Shown here in pieces: positions 9,515 through 16,838 of a stretch of DNA of 64,000 nt. A program made the position numbers and the translations under genes. The number at the start of each line of letters is the position of its first letter. The stretch's first letter is position 1. The notes under the pieces are model-generated. The model ran no database searches. It had not been told where the DNA came from and saw only the letters and a list, made by a program, of their open reading frames with translations. This stretch comes from Pseudoxanthomonas sp. 3HH-4. GTDB lineage: Bacteria; Pseudomonadota; Gammaproteobacteria; Xanthomonadales; Xanthomonadaceae. The stretch covers positions 1,460,983 through 1,524,982 of the forward strand of contig NZ_VFPB01000001.1 of assembly GCF_006716465.1 (NCBI RefSeq), written 5' to 3'.

Positions 9515-10801
9515 ATGACCGCCACCGCCGTTGCGTCCCCGCCCACCAACTCGCCCGGCCGCGTGCTGTTCGCCAGCCTGATCGGTACCACCATCGAGTT
9601 CTTTGATTTCTACATCTACGCGACGGCGGCGGTGCTGGTGTTCCCGCATCTGTTCTTCCCGCAGGGCGATCCCACCACTGCGACGTTGCAATCGTTCGCC
9701 ACCTTCGCACTGGCGTTCATCGCGCGGCCGGTCGGGTCGGCGTTGTTCGGGCATTTCGGCGACCGCGTGGGGCGCAAGGCGACGCTGGTGGCGGCGCTGT
9801 TGACGATGGGCATTTCCACCGTGCTGATCGGGCTGCTGCCGACCTATGCGCAGGTCGGCATCGTGGCGCCGGTGCTGTTGGCGCTGTGCCGGCTGGGGCA
9901 GGGCATCGGCCTGGGCGGTGAATGGGGCGGTGCGGTGCTGCTGGCGACGGAGAATGCACCACCCGGCAAGCGCGCGTGGTACGGCATGTTTCCGCAGTTG
10001 GGGGCGCCGCTCGGATTCCTGTGTTCGACCGGCATCTTCCTGCTGCTGACCGAGGTGATGACGGACGCGCAGTTCCTCGCCTGGGGCTGGCGCATCCCGT
10101 TCGTCGCCAGCGCGGTGCTGGTGTTCGTCGGCCTGTGGGTGCGGCTGAGCATCACCGAGACGCCGGATTTCCAGAAGGCACTGGACCGCGACGAACGCGT
10201 CAAGGTGCCGATGCTGACCACGGTGCGCGAACATCCCTTCGCGCTGCTGACCGGCACGTTCGCGCTGGTGGCGACGTTCGTGCTGTTCTATCTGATGACC
10301 GTGTTCGCGCTGAGCTGGGGTACGTCGAAGCTGGGCTACACGCGCGAGCATTTCCTGCTGCTGCAGATGGCGGGCGTGTTGTTCTTCGCCCTCACCATCC
10401 CGGTGTCGGCGCTGTATGCGGACCGTTTCGGGCGCCGGAACGCAATGACCGTGGCCACGCTGCTGATCATCGGTTTCGGGTTCATCTTCGCCCCACTGCT
10501 GGAATCCGGCAGTGATCTCGGCGTGCTCGCGTTCCTCGCGCTGGGGCTGGGTGCGATGGGGCTGACCTATGGTCCCTGCGGCACGATTCTGGCAGAGATG
10601 TTTCCCACGGCGGTGCGCTATACCGGCGCGTCGTTGGCATTCAACCTTGCGGGCATCCTTGGCGCGTCGCCCGCGCCCTACATCGCCACGCGCCTCGGCG
10701 AACGCTATGGCCTGGCATCGGTGGGCTGGTATCTGGCCGCGATGGCGGTAATGACATTGTTGGCGCTGCTGGTGATGCCGCGGGGCAGGCCAGCGCGCTA
10801 G
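9515..10801 (+). CDS. MHS-type MFS transporter (metabolite:H+ symporter)
   Basis: The 428-aa protein has about 12 hydrophobic segments. The major facilitator loop motif [13 protein letters not shown] follows TM2, and [20 protein letters not shown] in TM4-5 is characteristic of the metabolite:H+ symporter group (ShiA, KgtP and ProP relatives). It is an inner-membrane, proton-driven uptake carrier for a small organic acid, betaine or amino acid; the substrate cannot be read from sequence. It sits inside the polyamine locus after puuC, so a polyamine breakdown intermediate such as GABA, beta-alanine or a dicarboxylate is plausible. The start at 9515 has only a weak ribosome binding site. Its stop codon overlaps that of the convergent hemerythrin gene. 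Confidence 0.85.
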   Translation: MTATAVASPPTNSPGRVLFASLIGTTIEFFDFYIYATAAVLVFPHLFFPQGDPTTATLQSFATFALAFIARPVGSALFGHFGDRVGRKATLVAALLTMGISTVLIGLLPTYAQVGIVAPVLLALCRLGQGIGLGGEWGGAVLLATENAPPGKRAWYGMFPQLGAPLGFLCSTGIFLLLTEVMTDAQFLAWGWRIPFVASAVLVFVGLWVRLSITETPDFQKALDRDERVKVPMLTTVREHPFALLTGTFALVATFVLFYLMTVFALSWGTSKLGYTREHFLLLQMAGVLFFALTIPVSALYADRFGRRNAMTVATLLIIGFGFIFAPLLESGSDLGVLAFLALGLGAMGLTYGPCGTILAEMFPTAVRYTGASLAFNLAGILGASPAPYIATRLGERYGLASVGWYLAAMAVMTLLALLVMPRGRPAR

Positions 10802-11259
10802 CCGAACAGGCGCTTCACCGTGCGGCTGAGCCAGCCGCCCTGCTGGTGGTCCCGCACGAACTGGTTGAGATGGCGCTTCACCGAGTCCGCGTAGGCCTTG
10901 TCGTCGTTGCGGATATGGTTGAACAGCCAGCGTGACAGCATGCTGCGCAGTTCGTCCACGATGTCCTCGCCGGCTTCGAAGCGCAGCCGGTACTCGGAGA
11001 CCCGCTTGGTGAACACCTCGTGCACGCGCTTGTGCGCGGCGCTGAACGGGTAGCCGGCTTCCTCCATCAGTTCCTCCTCGAACGCGAAGTGCGACAGCGT
11101 GTAGTCGACCAATTCATCGATCACCTCGGCCACGGCGAAGCGTTCCATCGACTTCTGGGTGATGTGCAGGTGGTTGATCATCTCCACGATGCGGCGGTGC
11201 TGGCCATCGATGATGTCGATGCCCGTATCCATGTCGTCCTGCCAGATCAGCAGTGTCAT
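10798..11259 (-). CDS. Bacteriohemerythrin
   Basis: The 153-aa four-helix O2-binding protein has all seven diiron ligands at canonical spacing: H21, H57, E61 (HFAFEEELM), H76, H80 (HKRVH), H115 and D120 ([10 protein letters not shown]). Single-domain bacteriohemerythrins are cytosolic and bind O2 reversibly. Proposed roles include O2 delivery, sensing or storage. The C-terminus carries a short basic tail. Its promoter region contains a perfect FNR box within a 34-bp palindrome, so synthesis is probably tied to low oxygen. The gene converges on the MFS gene, and both stops lie in one CTAG tetranucleotide (10798-10801). Confidence 0.95.
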   Translation of the reverse strand: MTLLIWQDDMDTGIDIIDGQHRRIVEMINHLHITQKSMERFAVAEVIDELVDYTLSHFAFEEELMEEAGYPFSAAHKRVHEVFTKRVSEYRLRFEAGEDIVDELRSMLSRWLFNHIRNDDKAYADSVKRHLNQFVRDHQQGGWLSRTVKRLFG

Positions 11260-11298
11260 GAGTGTGTCCCCTGCCGGCGGATGCCGGAATGCAGGGGC

Positions 11299-11350
11299 AA
11301 TCTAGGTGTGCGCCTGTGTCGCGGCATTGATCGGGATCAATGCCGCGACA
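11299..11350 (-). promoter_or_regulatory. FNR-type box and -10 element of the hemerythrin gene
   Basis: TTGAT-CGGG-ATCAA (11327-11340) is an exact match to the FNR/Anr consensus TTGATNNNNATCAA. It lies in the centre of a perfect 34-bp palindrome with 16-bp arms and a GG centre (11317-11350). On the minus strand a TAGATT -10-like element sits at 11304-11299. The box centre and the -10 centre are 32 bp apart, the geometry of a class II FNR-activated promoter (box near -41.5). The box lies about 68 bp before the ATG. Confidence 0.8.
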
Positions 11351-11376
11351 GGTGGTCGCAGCAGAGGTTGGCCGTT

Positions 11377-11525
11377 GTAGGAGCGACGTGAGTCGCGACC
11401 ATAGACCCAACGGATTCGGCAGCCTCGGGTTCAGCCGACACCATTCCCGATGTTGTGCCGGCTTTTGCAGCGTCGACCCGACGCGGTTGTATCGATCTTG
11501 CGGTCGCGACTCACGTCGCTCCTAC
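11377..11525. repeat. Family C (GTAG-type) REP pair
   Basis: A 24-nt unit beginning GTAGGAGCGACGTGAGTCGC (11377-11400) recurs as a perfect inverted copy at 11502-11525, with about 100 bp between. Elements starting with GTAG are a known REP class in Stenotrophomonas. A second member with shorter spacing lies at 26912-26976. It occupies the gap between the hemerythrin promoter and the diguanylate cyclase end. Confidence 0.85.
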
Positions 11526-11541
11526 ACAAAAGCAGCGCCCC

Positions 11542-12852
11542 TCAGCCGTTGGATACCACCCGGTTCCGCCCACCTGCCTTTGCCAGGTAGAGGCGTCGGT
11601 CGGCTTCGCTGAGCAGATGATTGAGTGTCTGGCCCGGGAAGCGGGTTCGGAACACGCCGATGCTGACCGTCATGCGCAGCTTGTGGCTGCCGATGTCGAC
11701 CTCCAGCGCTTCTATCGCGGTGCGCAGCGATTCGAAGTACTCCACCGCTTCGCTTTCACCCAGGTAGGGCACCAGTGCACAGAACTCCTCGCCGCCGAAA
11801 CGGGCGATCAGGTCCTGCGTGCCGGCATGTCGCGCGATCGCCTGCGCGACGGCCTTCAGCGCGACATCGCCGGCCTCGTGGCCATGGGTGTCGTTGATGT
11901 GCTTGAAGTGGTCGATGTCGATGATGGCGGAGGTGACCGCCTGCTGCCTGCCCAGCGTGTTCGGCAGCAGCGCGTGGCACTCGGCCAGGAAGTGGCGCCG
12001 GTTGGGCAGGCCGGTCAGGAAGTCGCGCGTGGCCAGGTCCTGCAGCGTGCCGATCAGTTCCAGCTGGTCGATGTTCTGCGAGACGCGGCAGAAGAATTCT
12101 TCGCGCGAGAACGGCTTGTGCAGGAAGTCATTGGCGCCGCTCTTGAGGAAGCGCGGCACCAGGCTGCCATCGCTGGTGCCCGAGATGCCGATGATCGCCA
12201 GGTGGTCGCGCGCATGGCGTGCGCGCAGGCGGCGGGTGAACTCATGCCCCTTCATGCCGGGCATTTCCTGGTCGACGATGGCCAGGCGGATGTCCGGGTT
12301 GGCGTCCAGCACCGCCAGGCCGGCCTCGCCATCGGCGGCTTCCACCACGCGGAAACCGTACATCGACAGCAGCGCGGCCGCATGCTGGCGGGCCGAGCGC
12401 GAGTCATCGACGATCAGCGCGGCGATGCGGCGGTTGCGTTCCAGCCGCTGCACCAGCCACACCAGGTAGTCGATGCTGCCGGGCGTGTTCTTCAGCACAT
12501 AGTCCACCACCTGCCGACGCAGCACCTGCTCGCGCAGGGTGTCGTCGTAGACGCCGCTGACCACGACCGTCGGCAGTTGGCGGGACAGGAAGAACTCCAC
12601 GACTTCGTCGTGGCTGCCATCGGCGAGCACCAGGCTGGTGACCACCATGAACCAGTCCGGATGCTTTTCCAGCATCGTGCGCGCTTCGGCCAACGTGGAC
12701 GCGTAGACCACCGGCAGGTTGAGTTTCTGCTCGATGGCCTCGCCGATGAGTCGCGCGTGCGTGCGCGAGTTCTCCACCACCATGATCCGCTGGGGCAAGG
12801 GGGCAGGCGTGGCGGGGGTGGGCGGAACACGCAGGGGTGTCGGCATCGTCAT
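11542..12852 (-). CDS. PleD-like response regulator diguanylate cyclase (REC-REC-GGDEF)
   Basis: The protein is 436 aa. Receiver 1 spans about 22-135, receiver 2 about 143-262 and the GGDEF domain about 275-435. The catalytic motif GGEEF (ARFGGEEFCALVP) is intact, so it should make cyclic di-GMP from GTP. Receiver 2 keeps its phosphoacceptor aspartate in IVDQEMPGMKG and its lysine in FLHKPF. Receiver 1 reads VVTSLVLADGS at the equivalent strand, with Thr/Ser where Asp is expected, so it is probably not phosphorylated. The inhibitory I-site RxxD before GGEEF reads GTQD, which suggests no product feedback. No kinase lies nearby. The ATG at 12852 is chosen; M3 at 12846 is an alternative. Confidence 0.9.
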   Translation of the reverse strand: MTMPTPLRVPPTPATPAPLPQRIMVVENSRTHARLIGEAIEQKLNLPVVYASTLAEARTMLEKHPDWFMVVTSLVLADGSHDEVVEFFLSRQLPTVVVSGVYDDTLREQVLRRQVVDYVLKNTPGSIDYLVWLVQRLERNRRIAALIVDDSRSARQHAAALLSMYGFRVVEAADGEAGLAVLDANPDIRLAIVDQEMPGMKGHEFTRRLRARHARDHLAIIGISGTSDGSLVPRFLKSGANDFLHKPFSREEFFCRVSQNIDQLELIGTLQDLATRDFLTGLPNRRHFLAECHALLPNTLGRQQAVTSAIIDIDHFKHINDTHGHEAGDVALKAVAQAIARHAGTQDLIARFGGEEFCALVPYLGESEAVEYFESLRTAIEALEVDIGSHKLRMTVSIGVFRTRFPGQTLNHLLSEADRRLYLAKAGGRNRVVSNG

Positions 12853-12942
12853 CGGCGCTACGGGGTATCCATGAACCCGTTATCGACCGGCCCGGGGCGT
12901 ACTTGAGAGCGCCGTCACGGAATCGGATCGCTCGCGCGGCGT

Positions 12943-14232
12943 TTACCAGAGCGCGTCGCGCAGTTTGTACCAAGCCATCGCCGCCACCAGCAGGGGTGTG
13001 CGCAGGGCGCGTCCGCCCGGGAACGTGCGGTGGTCGATCTTCGCGAACAGGTCCAGCCGCTCGGACTGGCCGCGGATGGCCTGGGCCAGCGTGGTGCCGG
13101 CCAGTCCCGCGGCAATCAAGCCATGGCCGGAAAAGCCTTGGGCGAAGTACAGGTTCGGCGCCAGCCGGCCCCAGTGCGGTGCGCGGTTGAGCGAAATGTC
13201 GATCATCCCGCCCCACAGGTACTCGATGCCCACGTCGCGCAGTTGCGGGAACACGCGATGCATGCGCCGGGTCATTACGCCGCGCAGGTTGGGTGGCGTC
13301 ATCGTCGAGTAGCTCGCGCGGCCGCCGAACAGCAGGCGGTGGTCGCGGCCGAGGCGGAAGTAGTCCAGCGCCCAGTTGGTGTCGGCGACCGCCATGTCAT
13401 TGCGGATCAGGTCGCGTGCACGCGCCTCGCCGAGCGGCGGCGTGGCGGCGATGTAGGTGCCGACCGGCATCATCCGCGACTCGAGTTCCGGCGCGATCCC
13501 GCGCAGCAGTGCGTTGCCGGCGAGGATCGCGGTGTCGCAGACGACTTCGCCCTGTGCCGTCTTCAGCATGGGGCGTGCGCCGCGCACCAGCTGCGTCACC
13601 CGCGACCCCTCGAAGATCTGCACGCCGGCATCCAGTGCGGCGCGGCCCAGGCCCAGTGCGTATGCCAGCGGGTGAAGGTGACCGCTGACCGGGTCGTACA
13701 TCGCGCCGAGGTAGCGGTCGCTGGCCAGTTCGCTGCGCAGGCGCTCGCGGCCCCACCATTGCACCGGGTGCTGGTAGCGGGTGTTGAAGTCCTCGACTGC
13801 GTGTTCGACCTCGCGCTGCTGGCGCGGCTTGATCGGTACTGTGGCGTGGCCGTCGCGCCAGTCGCAGTCGATGCCATGCCGTTCGATGCGGCCACGTAGC
13901 CAGAGCAGGCCATCCAGCGACAGATCGAACATCTTCTTCGCATCGTCGAAGCCGACCAGCGCTTCCAGCTTGGCCTCGCCGCAGCTGAAGCCGGCGATCG
14001 CTTGGCCACCATTGCGCCCCGAGGCACCCCAGCCGATGCGTTCGGCTTCCAGCAGGACCACCTTGTAGCCGGCTTCGGTCAACTCCAGTGCCGCCGACAG
14101 GCCGGTATAGCCAGCGCCGAGGATGCAGACATCCGCATCGATCCGGCCCTGCAGTGTGGGCTGTGCGGGCAGAGGCGTCGCGCTGGCTGCGTACCAGCTG
14201 TCGGGATAGGACGTGCCGGGGGAGACGGTCAT
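12943..14232 (-). CDS. puuB: Gamma-glutamylputrescine oxidoreductase (FAD-dependent)
   Basis: The 429-aa length is close to E. coli PuuB. It is a DAO-family flavoenzyme with the FAD-binding Rossmann motif CILGAGYTGLSAALEL (37-52) and the WGASGRNGGQ motif (68-77) typical of PuuB and related amine oxidases. It would oxidise the primary amine of gamma-glutamylputrescine to the aldehyde with release of ammonia and H2O2. It is downstream of the first puuA-type gene on the same strand (154-bp gap holding a repeat), so the two likely form one unit. The C-terminal FSGHGLIAAGLAG flavin-contact region is present. Confidence 0.9.
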   Translation of the reverse strand: MTVSPGTSYPDSWYAASATPLPAQPTLQGRIDADVCILGAGYTGLSAALELTEAGYKVVLLEAERIGWGASGRNGGQAIAGFSCGEAKLEALVGFDDAKKMFDLSLDGLLWLRGRIERHGIDCDWRDGHATVPIKPRQQREVEHAVEDFNTRYQHPVQWWGRERLRSELASDRYLGAMYDPVSGHLHPLAYALGLGRAALDAGVQIFEGSRVTQLVRGARPMLKTAQGEVVCDTAILAGNALLRGIAPELESRMMPVGTYIAATPPLGEARARDLIRNDMAVADTNWALDYFRLGRDHRLLFGGRASYSTMTPPNLRGVMTRRMHRVFPQLRDVGIEYLWGGMIDISLNRAPHWGRLAPNLYFAQGFSGHGLIAAGLAGTTLAQAIRGQSERLDLFAKIDHRTFPGGRALRTPLLVAAMAWYKLRDALW

Positions 14233-14245
14233 GACGTTCCCTTGC

Positions 14246-14361
14246 CGTCATTCCGGCGTACACCGGAATCCACGTTGCTGTTTCGCTGTCCGGCAGCAGC
14301 AAGGGCAAGATGGATGACCCGCCGTTCGGCGGTTGAGAGCCCGGCGTACGCCGGAATGACG
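14246..14361. repeat. Family B REP-type pair between puuA and puuB
   Basis: CGTCATTCCGGCGTACACCG (14246-14265, continuing GAATCCA) and its near-inverse CCGGCGTACGCCGGAATGAC (14341-14360) flank about 70 bp. Other members at 25324, 60356 and 63897 carry the CGTCATCCCGGCGAA variant. It lies within the puuA-puuB intergenic space and could form a large stem-loop in the transcript. Confidence 0.75.
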
Positions 14362-14386
14362 ACTGGAAGAGCGCGCGACATTCGTC

Positions 14387-15775
14387 TCACACCGACCGCA
14401 GGTACCACGCATATTCCAGATCCGTCACCTCGGTATAGAAGCTGTGCATCTCCTTGAGCTTCTGTTGGCCGTAGATGTGCTGGAAGGAAGTGCCGAACTG
14501 CTCGCGTATGAACTCGCTGCCCATGAATGATCCGATCGCCTCGCGCCAGAACGGCGTGCGGACCTCGGTCTGCTCGTAGGCGTTGCCAGTGATCGGCGGG
14601 CCGGGATCGAAGCCCTGCTCCATGCCGTGCAGCATCCCGGCCAGCACCGCGGCGGTGACCAGGTAGATGTTGGCATCGGCACCGGCGATGCGGTGCTCGA
14701 TTCGCGTGTTGGCTTCGTCGCTGTGCGGGATGCGCATGGCGACGGTGCGGTTGTTGTAGCCCCACACGTCGTTGAGCGGCACGAAGGCATTCAGCACGAA
14801 GCGGCGGTAGCTGTTGGCATGCGGTGCGAACAGCAGCAGGCAGTCCTGGTCGCTGCGCTGCAGGCCGCCGATGGCGTGTTTCAGGGCATCGGCCGGTGCG
14901 GAAGGCGGCGAGGCGAAGATGTTGTGGCCTGCGGCATCCAGCACGCTGGCATGGATGTGCATGCCGCTGCCGGCCTGCTCGGCGAACGGCTTGGCCATGA
15001 AGCTGGCCATCAGCCCCTGCTGCTGCGCGGCGGCCTTGATCGCGCGCTTCAGGTAGATGGCGTCGTCGCAGGCGAGCAGGGCGTCGTCGCGGTGTTTCAG
15101 GTTGATCTCGAACTGGCCCGGCGCGTATTCCGCCACCGCGGTGTCAGCGGGAATGCGCTGCGCCCGGCAGATGGCGGCCACCGCATCGGTGAAGCCCCGA
15201 TAGTCGTTGAGGTCTTCCATGTAGTAGACCTGCGTGCTGGTGTTGCGCTGGCCGGTGGCCGGGTTGATCGACGTGCGTGGGCGACCGGCATCGTCCATGC
15301 GCTGGTCGAACAGGTAGAACTCCAGTTCCACCGCCACCACCGGCTTCAAGCCGCGCGCGGCGTAACGCGCCAGCACACGCTTGAGGACTTCGCGCGGATT
15401 GGCTTCGAACATGCCACCCTGTGCGTCCTCCATGCTCAGCAGGAGTTGTGCGGCCGGGCGCGGCGACCACGGCACCGGCCGCAGCGAGCCCGGCACGGGG
15501 CGGCACACGCGGTCCTCGTCGCCGATGTCGTAGCCCAGGCCGGTTTCCTCGACGGTATTGCCGGTGATGTCGGTAGCGATCAACGACATCGGCAGGCACA
15601 CGCCGTCGCGGTAGACCTTCTCCAGTGCATCGCGCGTGATGCGCTTGCCGCGCAGCAGGCCGTTCATGTCCGGCAGCAGCAGGTCGATCTGCTCGCAATC
15701 GGGGATCGAGGCCAGCGTGGCGGCATCGTCGGCAGGCAGGAGAGGCGCAGCGGAATCGGGGCGCATGGTGGTCAT
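14387..15775 (-). CDS. puuA: Gamma-glutamylpolyamine synthetase, GS family (copy 1)
   Basis: The 462-aa glutamine-synthetase-fold protein has an N-terminal beta-grasp region (LLLPDMNGLLRGKRI) and the catalytic domain. Metal and ATP motifs are VAVELEFYLF, GSGMHIHAS and YRRFVLNAFVPLNDVWGYNN. PuuA enzymes ligate glutamate to putrescine or other amines with ATP, the first step of the gamma-glutamyl route. It is upstream of puuB on the minus strand and divergent from puuD. The start at 15775 (MTTMRPD) is used; 15766 (MRPD) is equally possible, as neither has a strong ribosome binding site. A second paralogue of different sequence lies at 16839, which suggests separate amine specificities. Confidence 0.88.
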   Translation of the reverse strand: MTTMRPDSAAPLLPADDAATLASIPDCEQIDLLLPDMNGLLRGKRITRDALEKVYRDGVCLPMSLIATDITGNTVEETGLGYDIGDEDRVCRPVPGSLRPVPWSPRPAAQLLLSMEDAQGGMFEANPREVLKRVLARYAARGLKPVVAVELEFYLFDQRMDDAGRPRTSINPATGQRNTSTQVYYMEDLNDYRGFTDAVAAICRAQRIPADTAVAEYAPGQFEINLKHRDDALLACDDAIYLKRAIKAAAQQQGLMASFMAKPFAEQAGSGMHIHASVLDAAGHNIFASPPSAPADALKHAIGGLQRSDQDCLLLFAPHANSYRRFVLNAFVPLNDVWGYNNRTVAMRIPHSDEANTRIEHRIAGADANIYLVTAAVLAGMLHGMEQGFDPGPPITGNAYEQTEVRTPFWREAIGSFMGSEFIREQFGTSFQHIYGQQKLKEMHSFYTEVTDLEYAWYLRSV

Positions 15776-15917
15776 CCAGGAGGCTGCAGGCAGCTTAGCA
15801 GAGCGGTCGGTGCGTCAAGAATACTCAACGCGAAGAATCCGGCAGGTCGATGAAATGCCCGAAATTGGTGCCGCAGCGCACCATATAGGCGCCCAAAACG
15901 CCATTCTGGCGTCTCGT

Positions 15918-15933
15918 GTTGTAAAAATAAAAC
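15918..15933 (+). promoter_or_regulatory. A/T-rich candidate operator before puuD
   Basis: GTTGTAAAAATAAAAC lies 42 bp before the puuD start in the 199-bp region between divergent puuA and puuD. It is by far the most A/T-rich stretch there and resembles the GTTGTAAAGTTTTTTCAAC site before the beta-alanine aminotransferase. It may be a PuuR operator or a promoter core. A TTGACG hexamer with TAAGCT 15 bp further on lies on the opposite strand as a possible puuA promoter. Confidence 0.35.
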
Positions 15934-15974
15934 GGCCGGGTTAACTTGCCTGCAAGCCACTTCGGGCTTCCTGC

Positions 15975-16736
15975 ATGACCCCGCTGCCGCGGGTCGGTCT
16001 GCCGACCGACCACAAGCAAATCGGTGCGCATCCCTTCCTTGCCGTTGGCGAGAAGTACGTGCGCGCGGTGGTCGACGGGGCGGGCTGCCTGCCAATGCTG
16101 GTGCCCACGCTGGATCCGGTGTTGCCGTTGCGGCAGGTCCTCGAGGGTCTGGATGGTCTGCTGCTGACCGGGGCGGTGAGCAACATCGAGCCGCACCATT
16201 ACAGCGACGAGTCCAGTTACGAGGGCAACCTGCTGGATCCACGTCGTGACGCCACCAACCTGCCGTTGATTCCGCTCGCCATCGAGATGGGCGTGCCGGT
16301 ACTCGCCGTTTGCCGCGGCTTCCAGGAAGTGAACGTCGCCTTCGGTGGAACGCTGTACCAGAAGGTCCATGAGCAGCCCGGCTTCATGGATCACCGCGAG
16401 AACAAGGACGATCCACTCGACGTGCAGTACGGGCCGGCGCACAGCATCGCGCTGGTGCCGGGCGGCATGCTGGCGACGCTGGTCGGCGATACGCAGGCGA
16501 CCGTCAATTCCCTGCATGGGCAGGGCGTGCGCCGACTGGGCGAAGGACTGGTGGTCGAGGCGCAGGCGCCAGACGGCCTGATCGAGGCCTTCCGCCACGA
16601 CGGACCAGCGTTCATGCTGGCGGTGCAGTGGCATCCCGAATGGAAGGTCGCGGAGAACCCGTTCTACCTCGCGATTTTCCAGGCTTTCGGCAAAGCCTGC
16701 CGTGCCCGTGCGGCACACCGCGGAGCCGTGGCATGA
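15975..16736 (+). CDS. puuD: Gamma-glutamyl-GABA hydrolase
   Basis: The 253-aa class I glutamine-amidotransferase-like peptidase belongs to the C26 family, as E. coli PuuD does. The nucleophile is C113 in VLAVCRGFQEVN and the histidine-glutamate of the triad is in LAVQWHPEW. The substrate-loop sequence VNVAFGGTLYQ follows the nucleophile as in PuuD. It hydrolyses gamma-glutamyl-GABA to glutamate and GABA, regenerating the glutamate spent by PuuA. It is the first gene of the plus-strand run puuD-puuA2-spuC-pot. The ATG at 15975 follows an A/T-rich leader. Confidence 0.92.
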   Translation: MTPLPRVGLPTDHKQIGAHPFLAVGEKYVRAVVDGAGCLPMLVPTLDPVLPLRQVLEGLDGLLLTGAVSNIEPHHYSDESSYEGNLLDPRRDATNLPLIPLAIEMGVPVLAVCRGFQEVNVAFGGTLYQKVHEQPGFMDHRENKDDPLDVQYGPAHSIALVPGGMLATLVGDTQATVNSLHGQGVRRLGEGLVVEAQAPDGLIEAFRHDGPAFMLAVQWHPEWKVAENPFYLAIFQAFGKACRARAAHRGAVA

Positions 16737-16764
16737 AGCGGCGGCATCCACCGCCATGGGAGGG

Positions 16765-16782
16765 CGGGCGCTGAAGCGCCCG
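16765..16782. terminator. Short hairpin after puuD
   Basis: CGGGCGCT-GA-AGCGCCCG forms an 8-bp perfect stem with a two-base centre, 28 bp after the puuD stop and before the second puuA-type gene. There is no U-tract, so it may only slow or stabilise the transcript. The core GCTGAAGC is shared with the hairpin at 33471. Confidence 0.4.
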
Positions 16783-16838
16783 TGTCCGATGTGGCTGGCC
16801 CTCGCGCCGGCACCTCCCTTCCCAGGACCGTGTTCCCC

